NCBI GenBank assembly: GCA_036426205.1
Contig: CM071573.1
Coordinates: forward strand, 70,904,382-70,968,381
Source: Ascaphus truei
Lineage: Eukaryota > Chordata > Amphibia > Anura > Ascaphidae
Direction of reading: 5' to 3'
Length of the DNA: 64,000 nucleotides
The notes below the pieces were generated by a model. The model saw nothing but the letters and a program-made list of their open reading frames with translations. It did no database searches and had not been told where the DNA came from. The translations under genes and the position numbers were made by a program. The number at the start of each line of letters is the position of its first letter. The first letter of the stretch is position 1. Positions 25,901-40,600 of this stretch are shown piece by piece.

Positions 25901-28900
25901 GCTTTCCGATATCCTGTTCCTCTTCTCTTCAGAGCCCTATTGGCTGGGACAGCCCCATGTTGTGTTACCCTCCCCTAGGAGGATTCTGGAACATGTAGTC
26001 CCACGGCTGCATGTGCGGAGCTATCCTAAGATGGCCGCCGCCTCCTGCACTGCGCATGTGCGACTCGCAAAATGGCCGCCTCCACCTCCCGATCGCGCAG
26101 AGCTCTGGGGAACCACTGAACAGCTCCCCCGCACCGGCGGCAGGGTAGGGGGACTCGGCTACATCTGGTTTAATGTTAATTGTATCAAACTGATATTTAA
26201 AAATTAAAAATAAAACAAATATACGATATACGCTTCATGCTTGAAGCCTTCTTACATACGACCCCCCGTTTATGGCGGTTTGTACTAATTTTTATAGCTC
26301 AAATGTTGACGCACAAAAATAAGTTGAAATGATCTTAGTACATACGGTCTGCACCAAAGTGTGGTACAAACACAAAGCAGATGCAAATATATCATTGAAT
26401 ACAGCAACTGTGCCCAGAAGACAACCCACAAATCAAAGCAAAGTAAGCAACAACTGAAAAGTTCAAGGAAAGAAGCTGGGATTTGCTAAGACAGAGAAAC
26501 ATAAAGAAGCTCTTTATATTAACCTTCACTCCATCCCTCCCCCCTCTAAGCCCATCTCAACTTTACAGCAACCTGAAGGCTGGCATTCACAGAACAAAAT
26601 CCCGGACCAGACCGTACCATGTACACATTCCACGGGGGGAAATGAACTATTTGGGGAGCTCACACTGTTATTTCCAAGAGTAACGAAAACTAAAGAGTTT
26701 TGCAAATCCCATCAGTCCTTTTCACCAACTTGAACCAGACTGCACCCAGTGTAACCGTTATCACAGCCCGCCACTAAAGGACTAAAGGAAGCTGAAGGTT
26801 TAGTGTCTGTGTTTTGTGCAAAAGTTTCTGCTTTCTCTCCTCTTTGTCTGCATCACCCACACCTCTCTCCTCCCTCTTGCTGCCCTCTGTCTCCCCATCC
26901 CCCTAGCAAAGGGCACTTTGCCTGGAAGAGAACAGGCAGCTACCAGTGAAAGGCAAAAGCCACGAGAAGACTGCAGATCCTATGAACAATCCCACAATTA
27001 AGGTAATCAAAGAACATTTATAACAAGGGCTCTTCCACTTCTGCCAGCATTGCTTTTTAGCGGGATGTTTGAGGCCAGAGCGATGGGAACATTACCCATC
27101 ACATTTACATGGGGTCTTCTCACTTTCCCCTCAGCATTGCCTTCTTCTTGTATGCTGAGAATCAGCGAGAAGCCCTGCATCTCTCATGAGGTGAGTGTCC
27201 CAAACGTTGCTTTCCAGCATCTGATGAGAAGAAAGATACAGGCCACTTGGGGTCCACTGGATTTTTTTGGTGGGAAAAATAAAATAAGATGGTCAATTGC
27301 AGTAGCCAGAGACGCAGAGTTTTATTCATTCAACTGCGATGGTGCCGATCAGGACACTATTACACGGAAACTCCTGTTGAAGTAAATAGAAGTGTAAGTG
27401 GGATAGCTGCTTGTTGATTGATTTGTAGCCAGTTACATGAAAGAGGCAGCGGAATAAAAATGACAGTTCCCATTCTAAATACTTGCACTGCTTTGATGGC
27501 GATGAGGCACTGTGAGAGTTTGGTTACCACCACATGATTAGCACCTCACCCCCCCTTAGGAATAAGACACCTGCAGCTTTCTCTGTGCATCTGCTTCGAT
27601 GGGTTGTATTTTCTACTTGGCCATGTACCTTGGCAGATGGACATGCCAATGCTTTAACCTTTTTCCAGGGGGTCCTGCAACGAATGAGGGAGCAGGGGTG
27701 GACAGAGATTGGGCCCCCAGAATATTTTTGCACTGGGGTCCTCCTTACACTAGTCCATCCACTGGCTCAGTACAACAGTGCTGCTCAGCTCCAGTCCTCA
27801 AGCCCCCCCAACAGGTCAGGTTTTAAGGGTATCCCAGCTTCAGCACAGGAGGCTCACTGATTGAGCCACCTGTGCTGAAGCAGGGACTGATTGAGCCACC
27901 TGTGCTGAAGCAGGGACTGATTGAGCCACCTGTGCTGAAGCTGGGATATCCTTAAAACCAGACCTGTTGCAGAGTTTTGAGGGCTGGACTTTGGCACCCC
28001 TGCAGTATAGTGCTACATGAAACGCACTCTCATCGCACTGCTTTATTTCGCTATAAAAGCACAAACACCATCTTAGCTGTGAATCCTTTGGGACAGGGTT
28101 TCCAAGTGGTGTGAAGGTCATTTGATAATCCTGCCAGTGATAAACGGTCCTGCATCGTGCCGGAGGCACCTTCATCCCCGCAGTGATTACATTTATATTC
28201 CAGACACTTCACCTGACTGGCCAATAACATCATTTATCATTAACAGTGGCTGAAATACCTTAAAAAATTAGTGGTACTGTGCCCGATATCGAGCAATTAT
28301 AAACCTGCTAAATAATGGGGTAACGCCTTTTTGATGTCACTTTTTCTCCTCGGAAGCGGCAGTATCACTATATTCTTTTAACTTTCTACCTGCCCCCAAC
28401 CGAATGTAATCACAACCCCCCTCCGCCATTTATAAATCCTTGCCAGATCTATGCATAGTGCTATCGTTTAAAGAAATCTGGCTTTTATATTCAATAGAAG
28501 GCAGATCCTGCTTCAGCTATTACTTTGTGCTACCGCTGCGTGATTCGGCCAACGCGTCGCCATGGCAACGCGGCATAAAATGACGCCGCGTGGTCATGTG
28601 ACATCACATGACGCCCGTCACCATGGCAATGCGGCGGGCACACGTCATGTGATGTCATTTGACGCCGCAACAAAGGTAAGGGGGTGGGGGGGGCGTTAGC
28701 ACTGGGGGAGAGCAGGTAGGGGGGGCACATCACCAGAAGTTTGTGCACCCCTGATATAGATCACATCTTCATTGCCACAAGGGATGCTGGTCTCTTGGGC
28801 AATGAAGGTGTGAATGGGTTAAATCTTAATGGTTGATGCATCTGAGTAAAGCAGAATTATTTTCAGTCACTTTTCTTTAAATTACCCTAACTGCCTGAAA

Positions 28901-30353
28901 TTGTGTGGTAATAAACTCGTCCCTCCATTAGTATCAAAGATCCAGAGTATTAAAACTGAAGTACAGTACTAGTACTCCCCCCCCCTTCCCTGGCCCCGTG
29001 CCCTCCCCAGGTGACTGCACAGGTGCCTCTGAAACGTTGCCTTTGATAGATTATAATTTCATAAATGATTACAATGAAAGGGAATTTCATTTGAAAGTTC
29101 TGCAGTTTTCCGTCAACTTAAAAAGGATGAAAGTGACAGCCGGAGCGCCGTGCCCTCCGCTGGGGGGGGTTGGGTGGGGGGGGGGAGGAGGCAGAAATCG
29201 CTTCGTTTTTCATCCCTGCCTGAACTTGAAAATGATTTTTGTACATTGTTTCCCCCCAAAACACATTGTTCTGTTTATTTACGGACAATTCAATGTTTTG
29301 ATTTGTGTGCGCAAAAAGGCGCGTCCTAATGTTACAAATGTAACTGTGCTAAGCGTTAGCATTAGATGGCAGCTCCTTCTACTGACATACAGTATTATGC
29401 AGCTTTTCTAAAACTTCCAAGCCCCGGACCCATTGAATAACATATTAAAAACAGTTGAAGCACTTAGCCATGTGACATCTTATAGTTTGATTCATAGACT
29501 TGTTGGGTGATAAAGGATTTCGTATGAAAGAGGAGAGTTGATGGTTTGATAATAAGAATGATACTTCACACTATGTGATTAGGTAGAGCGCTCTGGGCCA
29601 TATCTACTAAGGGGTGCAAAGCTATTAGCTAATTAGCTAATACCCATTATTGCCCATTCAATAGAATAGGGTGTAAGGTGTTGTATGGCTTTTCTTTTTG
29701 TTTTGTACTAGTTTTGGAGTGCTGAGCATTCCCACAAGAACAGCGGCATAAACCTCATCCTAAACAGGTTGTTTTATTTCCCATAAGGGTCACAAAGTCA
29801 CCAATCACTTTTAATACAATTTATGAGCGCAGATCACTTTTTGTATCACGTTGTATGGCTTTGCACTGCTCAGTAAATACAGCCCTCCATGTTTGATCTT
29901 TGTCTGTTTGCCTTCGGTTTGAAGCAGATCTTTTTTTGTGACGGTACGTGCCAGTGTACAGTGTGTACTCGCACCTTTATCTCTCACCTTCTCCACCTGC
30001 TTCTCATCTCTGACAGCACCTTCTTGTAACGCCGTGTCACTATGGCAATGTGACGTCACATGACACCGCAACGAGAGATGAGGAGCAGGAGAAGGTAAGA
30101 GGCAGGGTACCGGCACCTTTTACATTACAAAAAAAAAAAACACAGGTTGAAAGTATTTAAATACCAGTGACTCCTTACTAAGGATCTGATGCAATTCATG
30201 CAAATGTGGGAAGAATGCCAGATGTGTGCTCATTTGCATGTCATTTCCCAGAATCCCTTGCTGCAGTGGAAGTGGTGTATGCTGGGTGATAATGGGGAAA
30301 GGCGGGTTGCAGACCTGCCTAAGACATGCAGATGGGCATACAGTTATATTTGC

Positions 30354-30386
<33 letters not shown>

Positions 30387-33300
30387 ATGTGATTGGGATC
30401 AAACAAGGATATGAATGGCACAGTCCAGGGACTTTAAAAAGATGCTCATCATGTTTTCACTCCAGTTTTGTCTTTGTGCAAAACGTCTCCCACTTCTGAA
30501 ACACTGAAATTACATCACATAACAATGGAATACTTTCTTACATATGTTGTCTTTAAATACGAGAGCTAAATGTCATTTATTCATTTATGATATGCATATT
30601 TTGGAGGATAGTTACTAGTTATCAGTGAGTACCAGGATTTGATGATAGTAAGGTGGATGGATTCCCCTTTACCCCACAGAAGGGGTTAACATTCATCAGT
30701 GCATGTTTATCAGCCCGCAAAACATTCATACCTGGGGAAGGAGGTTGTTTTGTCCTTCCCATTGGTCATTGGACTCCTTCCAGGTGTCTTCTCTCCCTCA
30801 TCCCTAGCCATTTACTTGCAATGTTTATTTCCAGCTGCCACTAGTCCATCAACAAGGCACACGTTAAAATCCACTACCAGTGAGATATATAAAACGCTAA
30901 CCCTCCCACATGGACATATGAAAGTTCACTTAAAACAGGCTGGTACCAGCCACGCAAAGTTCAAGTTTCTCTTACAGCTGTTCATATTATTTTTTTTCTT
31001 TTGCAAAGTTGCAACTTTGCAACTCAGATCAAAATTATGATCAAGACTAGAGATCGGCGGACTAGAGATCGGCGGATTAAGAATCCGCCTCGGATTGTTC
31101 GGTTCCTTTGGGTCACGGATCAGTCTCAGGGGAGGCGGGGAGAAAGACTGCGCGTTCAACTTCTAATCCTGTTGGGTCTGATACCATACCCCGTTCCGCA
31201 TGAGGTGCCTTATATTTGTCAACCCAATAATGCTTTGTGTGACTGTGGGAAGCCAGTGGAATCACTTCCTGAAGTTTGTAGAGTTTTATATATTTTAAAA
31301 TAAAGTATTTCAATTCAATATGTGTCTAGCACTCTGGCAGATGGCACAGTGAATATCTTTGTTGCTTTTCTCTTATACCGTAGCCACCATTGTGCATATT
31401 CGTCATGTAGCACAAAATGAGTACTCAACCTGTAGTAGCTCCCTCCCCCTGGCTTCCTTTAAAAGTAGACTTCTTCCAATTCCTGGTCCACTTCCTGGTT
31501 GACAGTTTAATGTTCCTTGAGGAACATACCGGAGATACCTGTGAGATATTCCAATAGCTTAAAGCGAAATCACCTGTACCGATGGGGAGAGGTGAATCAG
31601 CGGGCACTACGATGCAGGAAAAAACTGTTGAGGCTGGACTGTGCTGTAAAACGTTTCCTTTATTCAAACATGGATAAAAAGAGGAGGGGAGGTAAGCCCC
31701 TGCACCTCTAACGCGTTTCACCCGACGATTAGGCTTTTTCAAAGAGTAACATTACCCGTGCGTGAGACATTGAAATACCGGAAGTAAACCGGACGTGACG
31801 TCACTCAGCCAATGAGCTGCAAGTATACCACAGATGGCATGATGGGAACCTGCATTCATGGCTGATGTGCGCTCGCGCGAGATATAAGGGCATCAGTGTC
31901 ATGCGCAATAGAAACTAATTAAAAACAAAAGAGTATTCAGTTTGCAATCCATTATAACCATAATAACAGTTGGATTTGGTTAATCATTAAACCGCAAGTC
32001 CCAAACATACAATGACATACATGTAATGGTATATACATAAAGATGTTCATTAATTGATTTGTTTTTTGTAACTGCGGATAGCAAACTTATGATTGCAATA
32101 ATAAATTAAAAACAAGTAAAGTCAAGGGTTAATTATAGATATTTCCAGTACATCAATATTTAAGTTCTTAACTTCCATATAGACAGTGCATATTTCAAAA
32201 GTGCAAAAAAAATAAATCATATTTAAATTCTAATAAAAAGTAATAATGACAATAACACCAGTGCAACTTATATTCTATGTTAATGCAATTATAACAATAC
32301 ATTCCAAACAATTCTTTCATGGAGCTGTGATCTGTTTATATTCTAAAAAAATGTTTAGATCATAATATACAACTACCCCCCCCCCACAAATGAACACTAA
32401 AAACCTCATTTACTAGTGTGTTCTCAAGGGAAAGAGAGAGGGGGAGGAAAGGGGAGAGAGGGTGTGGGAGTGGGGGAGAGGGAGGGGAGTGGGGGAGAGG
32501 GGGGGGAGGGGGGGAAGGAAAGGAGGGGGGGAAGGGGGGGGGAGAGGGGAGGGAGGAATGGGAAAGAAATGAAAGAGAACACAAGTTGTGAATATACTCA
32601 AAGACACATTTACAAAATGCAAAATAGTCAATGTTGCCATGATACAAACATGTAGGCACATAAAGTGATTGATATAATACATATTGAATTATCAAGGAAC
32701 AAGAAGCATTAAATATGGTCCATGGTGTCCTATCATAGTAAATAAAAAATTATTTACTATGATAGGACACCATGGACCATATTTTACGCTTCTTGTTCAT
32801 TGATAATTCAATATGTATTATATCAATCACTTTAGTGGCCTACATGGTATCATGGCAACATTGACTATTTTGCATTTTTGAAATGTGGCTGTGATATATT
32901 CAAAACTTGGGTTCGCTGGAAGTTTATGCAGTCCATAACACGAGGACCACACACCACAGGAAACAACCTCCTATCACCACCCCCCACCCCCCTTCACCCA
33001 CTACCCGCCTCATCTCCCCCACTCCACACCCTCTCTCCCCTTTCCTCCCCCTCTCTCTTTCCCTTGAGAACACACTAGTAAATGAGGTTTTTAGTGTTCA
33101 TATTGGTGTTGTATATTATGATCTAAACATTTTTTAGAATATAAACAGATCACAGCTCCATGAAAGAATTGTTTGGAATTTATTGTTATAATTGCATTAA
33201 CATAGAATATAAGTTGCACTGGTGTTATTGTCATTATTACTGTTTACTAGAATTTAAATATGATTTTTTTTTTGCACTTTTGAAATATGCACTGTCTATG

Positions 33301-34598
33301 TGGAAGTTAAGAACTTAAATATTGATGTTCTGGAAATATCTATAATTAACCCTTGACTTTACTTGTTTTTAATTTATTATTGCAATCATAAGTTTGCTAT
33401 CCGCAGTTACAAAAAACAAATCAATTAATGAACATCTTTATGTATATACCATTACATGTATGTCATTGTATGTTTGGGACTTGCGGTTTAATGATTAACC
33501 AAAACCAACTGTTATTATGGTTATAATGGATTGCAAACTGAATACTCTTTGTTTTTAATTAGTTTCTATTGCGCATGACACTGATGCCCTTGTATCTCGC
33601 GCGAGCGCACATCAGCCATGAATGCAGGTTCCCATCATGCCATCTGTGGTATACTTGCAGCTCATTGGCTGAGTGACGTCACGTCCGGTTTACTTCCGGT
33701 ATTTCAATGTCTCACGCACGGGTAATGTTACTCTTTGAAAAAGCCCAATCGTCAGGTGAAACGCGTTAGAGGTGCAGGGGCTTACCTCCCCTCCTCTTTT
33801 TATCCATGTTTGAATAAAGGAAACATTTTACAGCACAGTCCAGCCTCAACAGTTTTTTCCTGCATCGTAGTGCCCGCTGATTCACCTCTCCCCATCGGTA
33901 CAGGTGATTTCGCTTTGTCTGCACTCAGCAAAGGAGCACACAGACCCGGAAAACACATGGATATATGTGAGTACAATACTGCTTATTGAGAGCTGCCCCA
34001 GGTTCATTGGTTTATTTAGTTCTTGGATGTTATGAGAGGTTTGGAAGGGTCCTAGGACTTCCCCCATACAACTCTCTTCATCCCCGCTAGACCATGAGCT
34101 ATCTAGGGGTTAATGCCTACAGCTTCAAGCAATATTAAGGACATTATGTGCTCCGGTTTGCAGTGAGTCATTTTCATTTTTTCATGAGTGGGTAAATGCT
34201 CTGTAGCACTAGTTAATTGGGGGACCCTACCTCAATATTTTTTCCTCTATTCCAATAGCTTGATGAGCTACATGTGTGAGGTATAAGCAGCTCATAAGTA
34301 TGATGTGACAAAGCCACTACCCATCAGCTGGTTTAGTTCACACTGTTAGAGCTACTGCCTAGAAAAGCTGTGGTTCTCGGTTCTTATCCTGTTGGGTCTG
34401 ATACCAATACACCATTCTAGTCATTAGGTGCCTTAACTCTATATAGTTGGTATGGAAATAATTTTAAGAAGTGAGGGATGGGACTCTTTTAAATATACTT
34501 TGCGTCCCCATTTGCATATCTCGCAGCCGGGTACCTCAGATGTGTTCTTTTTTTTTCAGCACAGATGTCTCCCTAATTTATTTGCAGGGAGGTTTAAG

Positions 34599-34656
<58 letters not shown>

Positions 34657-37600
34657 CCCTCAAACCTGCCTGAAAATAAGTAAACACAGCTAAATTGAAA
34701 GTGTCTTGGTCGGTAGGACGGTCTGTCAGACAAACCCTCTACCTGTTTTCTGATGTCCTCCATTCCTTTTTACACTTGCGGAGAGAACAACTAGAGCAGT
34801 TAAGGCTGTTAGGTTGTCCGGGGGAGGGCGTGGAACATATTGAGGAAACTTTGGAGGCCATCATTTGTGTGGCCCACAATAACTCACAACATATTGAATT
34901 TACAGGCATTATAAACACTTAGCCCTAAGAGTTTACCTGCTATTTTTTTTTTTTTACACAGTGTCATTTTGATATTTCTAAAGACAAGTTAAACAACAAC
35001 ATTGTGTCTTTAACTGTGTTATCCAATGAGCAGTGTCTTTACAATTTGGACAACGCTTTTCCACGCAGTTGTTTTATACAAATAGTTCAATGGAAATGAC
35101 ATACAAAGGAAGATTTTTTTTGAAAAGTTGATTGTATATTCTGATAACAGAGAATTCTTCTGTACTCACATCCCATTTATTTTACTTAACACAAACAGAC
35201 TGAAGGAGAGAAGAAATGAATATATCTCAGTAGCTATTACCATAACAAGTAATTGAGATTTTGAATAGCAATTGTTCTGTAAACAAGTTGCTGTTTTTTA
35301 GATTGACAAATGTGAACATTCAGCAGACTTAATTTTGCCTTTCTCAATAATACTGTAGCTTGAGCTGTAGGTACATAGATAATTTGATTTACATATTTTT
35401 TGTTTAAAATGTCACTTGACTTCATAAATCATGTTAATAGTGCCTGCTTTTTGCAGGGTACTTAATATATGTTATTGCATTAAAATATTATATAGAGAGC
35501 AAAAAAAACTACTGAAATGTATGTTTGCGTTTGTTACAGGAAAGATGATTACGGAACATACAGGGAAACTTGGGAATGACACAGCAGCAGACATCAGTAT
35601 CCTTGGACTTTTCAACACAACCATGGAGACTGTCCATGGAAACTCCACAGAAAGTCCTTCAGATGTCACAGACCCTCTGCCCATCATCATCTCTCTCATT
35701 TGCATATTCCTTCTGCTTGCCACCTGCCTCATTTTCGTGACACTTTGTAAACCTGCTGCACTAGACCAGTCTCTCTACGGGCCACATGAATGTATGCCAT
35801 ATCATGCAGAGAATGCCAGTGAACCACAACTAAGGCTCTGGAAGAGGCTGGGCTCGCTGAGACGCTCAATCAACAGTTTCAGACGGAGTCGACCCATCAC
35901 TCAGCACCAGAGGACTTGCTCAAGAAGACCACCAACCAACCAAGACTGGTCCTTTATGGAGTCCACCAAAATGTGACCAACCACACTTGGTGTGCACCAT
36001 GATGACATTTTTCCATACTACATTGGATGAAAACAGAGCACGGAACAATATATGCTTCTGTTTTACTGTGTTCACAAAATAAACTCTGAAGGGTTCAATC
36101 AGATGTACTCCTATGGTTACTTTTAATGTGGGATACAGAATTTCCTTAAGGAAGACGTACAGTGGCCACGTGAGACTGATGAATCAATGCTGTATTATGA
36201 CAATTACTTGATCGCTTGACCAGCCACTGTAGACATACTGCATGAGAAAAGCAAATTTCTGCAGACAACCAATGTATATTTGTTACACATGAAAACTATT
36301 CCTCGCTATTGTATAGCATCACTCTGCTGTTCACTGGAAGTTCACTGGTTTCTTAGTTGTGTTCTTCGTAGGTTTGATGCTAAGGTAATCTTATCCACTC
36401 TGTTTTTTTACCATATTGTTTTAGGATTCTATACACGAATCAAATGTTTGTCACTATATGTCACACTTACATAAATATATAAATAATACTCCCACCTTAC
36501 TGATGAGTAAATCAATTGTGTAAGACTTATCTTATTTAAAAAGACATTTGTTCTACAGTAGACTAGAAATACAAAGATTGGTGCTAAGAATGACAAATGT
36601 GTTTCTCTTCCAGTGGGATGCAGTATTTCCCTGTAATTAGAGTTATTGAACATTTAAAGTTGTCTTTAACAGAGGAGAGTGAAATGGGGAAGAAATAAGT
36701 AAGAAAGTCACATAGATCAATAACATACTCAACCAAGGCCGGATTGTCTTTCTGTAACCTCTGGTTGGTTGGCTTTATTATAGTAGTAACAATGTCTGTT
36801 ATTTCCCATGTGGGATAAAGCCCTATGGAGTGAATATTCTTAATATGATCAATGAATTATAGTGATTATAGTGAGAAGGTTGACAGATAACTTTAAGATT
36901 AAATAAATGGCCAATGAAGCAAAACTTTGTTCAAAAAGCTACACATTTCTGTAATTTAGGGCTCTCTGGCCCATTGAGTAGCAGGAGCATAGCCGCCGAC
37001 AGGGGCAACAGCCAGGACTTCTGTCCCGGATTCAATCAGTCACGGGGCACTCTCCCATTACTGATTGGAGCCAGTGACCCTACAGTGTATGTGGTCCGCA
37101 CTGCTGCTCCACTGGCTGCCCCTCCTTTATGCCCGAGCACTCCTCCTACATGGCCTATAGGCTTCTCCCCATCGCTAGCCGCTGTCCAATCTGCACCCAC
37201 CCTCCTGCTTGTTTTTCCTCCGGCCTGGGCACTGTTTTCCTATCCGAGGGCCTCAGGTAAGCTTGTTATTACCCCCTTACACCCTTCAGGCCCGTTACTG
37301 GCTTATATCATCTCAGTACTTTCCCAAACCAAATAGTGGTAAATGGGACAAAAGTCTACTTCCTCAAACAGCTTTTGAAATGTGAATCTCTGAGAAAGCT
37401 ATGAGGACGTATTTGCATTTCCCAGTATTGCCAAAGCAAGGGATACAAGGAGCAGAGAACTCAGCAAATAGTGCAGGCTTCTTCCATTCATCCATGTGAA
37501 TTGTCCCTTCAGTCAGTGGGAACAAGGAGGCTGATGCTGAAAGAATAACGACCAGTAGCTAGCTGTCCCTTTTATTGGTTCTGACATTGTTATTATCGCC

Positions 37601-40600
37601 CAGTTGCTGATGGTGATCCCTGATGATTATATTCCTTCACTATTTCTAGTCACTAAATGCTTTTTTTGTGATCTGCATGTGACATTTGACCATTTGTAAC
37701 TAAAAATGTGTTACAGCAGGGGTGGCCAACTGCAGTCCTCAAGGACCACCAACAGGTCTGGTTTTAAGGATATCCCTGCTTCAGCACAGGTGGCTCAATC
37801 AGTGGCTCAGTCAAAGACTGAATCACTTGCAGATATACTGTAAAGCAGGGGTGGCCAACTGCAGTCCTCAAGGGCCACCAACAGGTCAGGTTTTAAGGAT
37901 AACCCTGCTTCAGCACAGGTGGCTCAATCAGTGGCTCCGTCTACATTGTGCTCCTGTAAATTGCATACATTTCCAGAGAGAAAACCACATCTTCTACTAC
38001 ACAGGATACCAGTCTATTATAAAGCCCTATGCACAATGCCACAAATTGTAAAGCCCATTCAACAACGTGAGTATGTGGAGTTCAAATGCACATTTATCAC
38101 CAATGGCTTCTCCTCCAAAATGCTTTGACAATGAACACAATCCATTATCTCACATTTACTTGTTTGAGAATATTTCTTTTAGTCTCATTACTTGGCTTCA
38201 GAAATAATTAGCCTTATCGCGTCACAGATGCATGTTTAGAAGCACAGGGAAATGTAATATGCATTTTAAATGTCATTTTATGTATTAGCCAGAGCTGATC
38301 ATGCTAAGCCGTGAATTGCAAATACAGCCAAACACCAACACACTTCACACAGAATAATATGCAGTACATACATTATGTTTTGCTCCGGTGACCCCGTAGT
38401 TCTGAAGATACTACTCAATGTAGTTACCGCTGTTAAATGTTCTTCCAGGGGAAAGAAAATGGTCCAAACTCACTGGCTCAGTATAATAAAGGAGCAATCC
38501 AAGCAATATTCTACGTGTTTAAAAAAATATATAATTCAGTTCTGTAGTATTAAATAATACTTACTACCTTTAAAAAAAATTGAATTCAACTCTCAATACC
38601 ATTTTTTATGAGTTTAAATTTATTGATAATTCTTTGATTTCTACAGCGCTCTTCCCCAGCAATGCAAGATCTTTGTAAAACTTTCCTGTTTGTGATCATT
38701 TGTTCCCAATATTCCCAGCAGTTTGAGCTGTAAACTGTAACAATAGATAATGTTACCGTAGTAATACTGTATAAGAATATATTGTAGCTGCTTAGTTACA
38801 CTGACTGAAGGATTGATTTGAAACTGAAAGGCAGCCATTTAATGAACCCTGGGAAGCAGGAGTTTGCTGATCGATCACGGGAGAACAAATCGATCAGCAG
38901 TTTAGGTAATTAGTTTTCAATAAAAGTAATCAAAGGCTGCATATATTAAAACCAATTTCTTTTAAGCGTCTTTCATTGCCTCTTTAAAAAAAAAATGAAT
39001 TAAAAATGGTATTACGAGTTGAATAATAGAAAAAAATGCAGTAAATATTATCTAATACTACAGAACTGATTTATTTAAAAAATAAATAAAAAAACACATG
39101 TAGGATATTGCATGGACTGCCACTTAGAAACGCACAGCACCCTTTTATTCCCCATCATTGTCATGTTGATACATGCCTGCATGATGCTGCTGGAGTACGG
39201 CACATTCTCAGGGACGCTGGCCTCATAGCTGCTCTTCAGGAAGATCGGCCGGTTATCATTAATATCCAGCACCGTCACCAGGACCGTGGCGGTTCCAGTT
39301 TTTCTGTTTCCTGCAGGACCATTGTCTGTAAAGGCAATAAAACCTATAGACCTCCTCTTATACACAGGCCGGTATGCACACATGTATTTCTGCATTCGTT
39401 TGTGTACCACTTTTCCTTTTTAACTAAAAACCGATAGTATCAATTCCATTACGAAAAACAGTGAACTATATAAAAAATGCGTTACCTGTCCTGTTTTTAT
39501 AGTAGAAAAAAAAAAAAAAAACTTGAAAGGATGAATTCCACTAAGGGACAAAATAACAGCTGAAGGTACAAACAAGGCATTATTTTATTGTTACGTGTAA
39601 ATGTCTGAAAAATGTCTGAGTTTTTTTGTATTTAACAGTGAGACTAATTGGGGGGAGGGTTTAGGGGGTCACCTTGATGGTAAGATAAACAGATTTATAG
39701 ACACCCACTCCATGGGCTCTCTTCTATGAAGTCTGAGAGCGTCAATTCGTGACTACCATAGGAAAGCCCCATCGAAGTCAATGGGGTTTTCCGTATGGTA
39801 GCACCAGATCGGTGCTATCGCACGTTATAAGGCCGCATGTCTGACCAGTGTCCCGGAGTTGAGGTGCTTGATGTAGCACTGTTGTTGAAAACAGATGTTC
39901 AAGGTCGGTGAAGACACATCTTTTTCCGGCAAAATGATGTGATTTGTCTATACCAGGGTGGCAAACGCCAGTCCTCAAGGGCCACCAACAGGTCAGAGTT
40001 TAAGTAAATCCCTGCTTCAGCACATGTGGCTCAATTAGTGGCTCAGTTAGTGATTGAGCCACCTGTGCTGAAGCAGGGATAGCCTTAAAACCTGACTTGT
40101 TGGTGGCCTTTGAGGAATGGAGTTGGCCACCCCTGGTCTATACCAATATAGCGTCGCCTGGCAAGACAGGATTGTTTTTATCTATGGGGATACATGGGCA
40201 GTTCAACGTCCACATGTTGCACCTCCCACCTTATCTTGATATTCGTGAGATTATGTCCCGTGTGAATCAGAAAAATACCTCAACCACATGAAGCACAACC
40301 AAGCTTTCCTTACCAATAGCCTCCAAAACTAGGTTGTAAGATGCCATGGTTTCCCGGTCGAGGTTTACTACTGTTCGGAGGACGCCATCCCTAAAACCGA
40401 CCATGAACTTTCCATCCTGATTCCCTCCTGCAAGAAGTCAGAGACAAATCCTGGTCAATACACAGCGACATCACATAAAAAGAATCTAGAAGAAGACAAA
40501 CACGTGTTTCAACCATGTTTACAAAGTAACTAAAACATTATTATTCAAATTACTTATGCTGTAGGTATATCATTTAAAAAATGAGCATGTTGGTGGCCCT

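Larger units (their letters stand above)
31561..33916. repeat. 2.36-kb near-perfect inverted repeat
   Basis: Arms 31561-32745 and 32750-33916 are inverted copies, separated by only AAAA. The centre reads CCATGGTGTCCTATCATAGT, a short AT stretch, and its complement. Both arms carry near their outer ends a hammerhead-like motif and AATAAAGGAAAC. They differ mainly in a purine/pyrimidine tract (32376-32570 against 32975-33065). Best read as two PLE-type copies joined head to head. Confidence 0.9.
17759..39176 (-). other. CDH23 intron 8 (21.4 kb)
   Basis: The intron between local exons 8 and 9 holds C10orf105 on the other strand, two TG...CA elements, the large inverted repeat and many MITEs, listed separately. 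No further cadherin exon is needed, because exons 8 and 9 join in frame. Confidence 0.85.

Noticed and set aside
27050..27385. 111-residue plus-strand frame upstream of C10orf105
   Set aside because: No recognisable domain or splice logic; not supported as a gene or as a C10orf105 exon.
29020..29050. GAAACGTTG string resembling the hammerhead 3' core
   Set aside because: No CUGA-type core or stem II precedes it within a workable distance.
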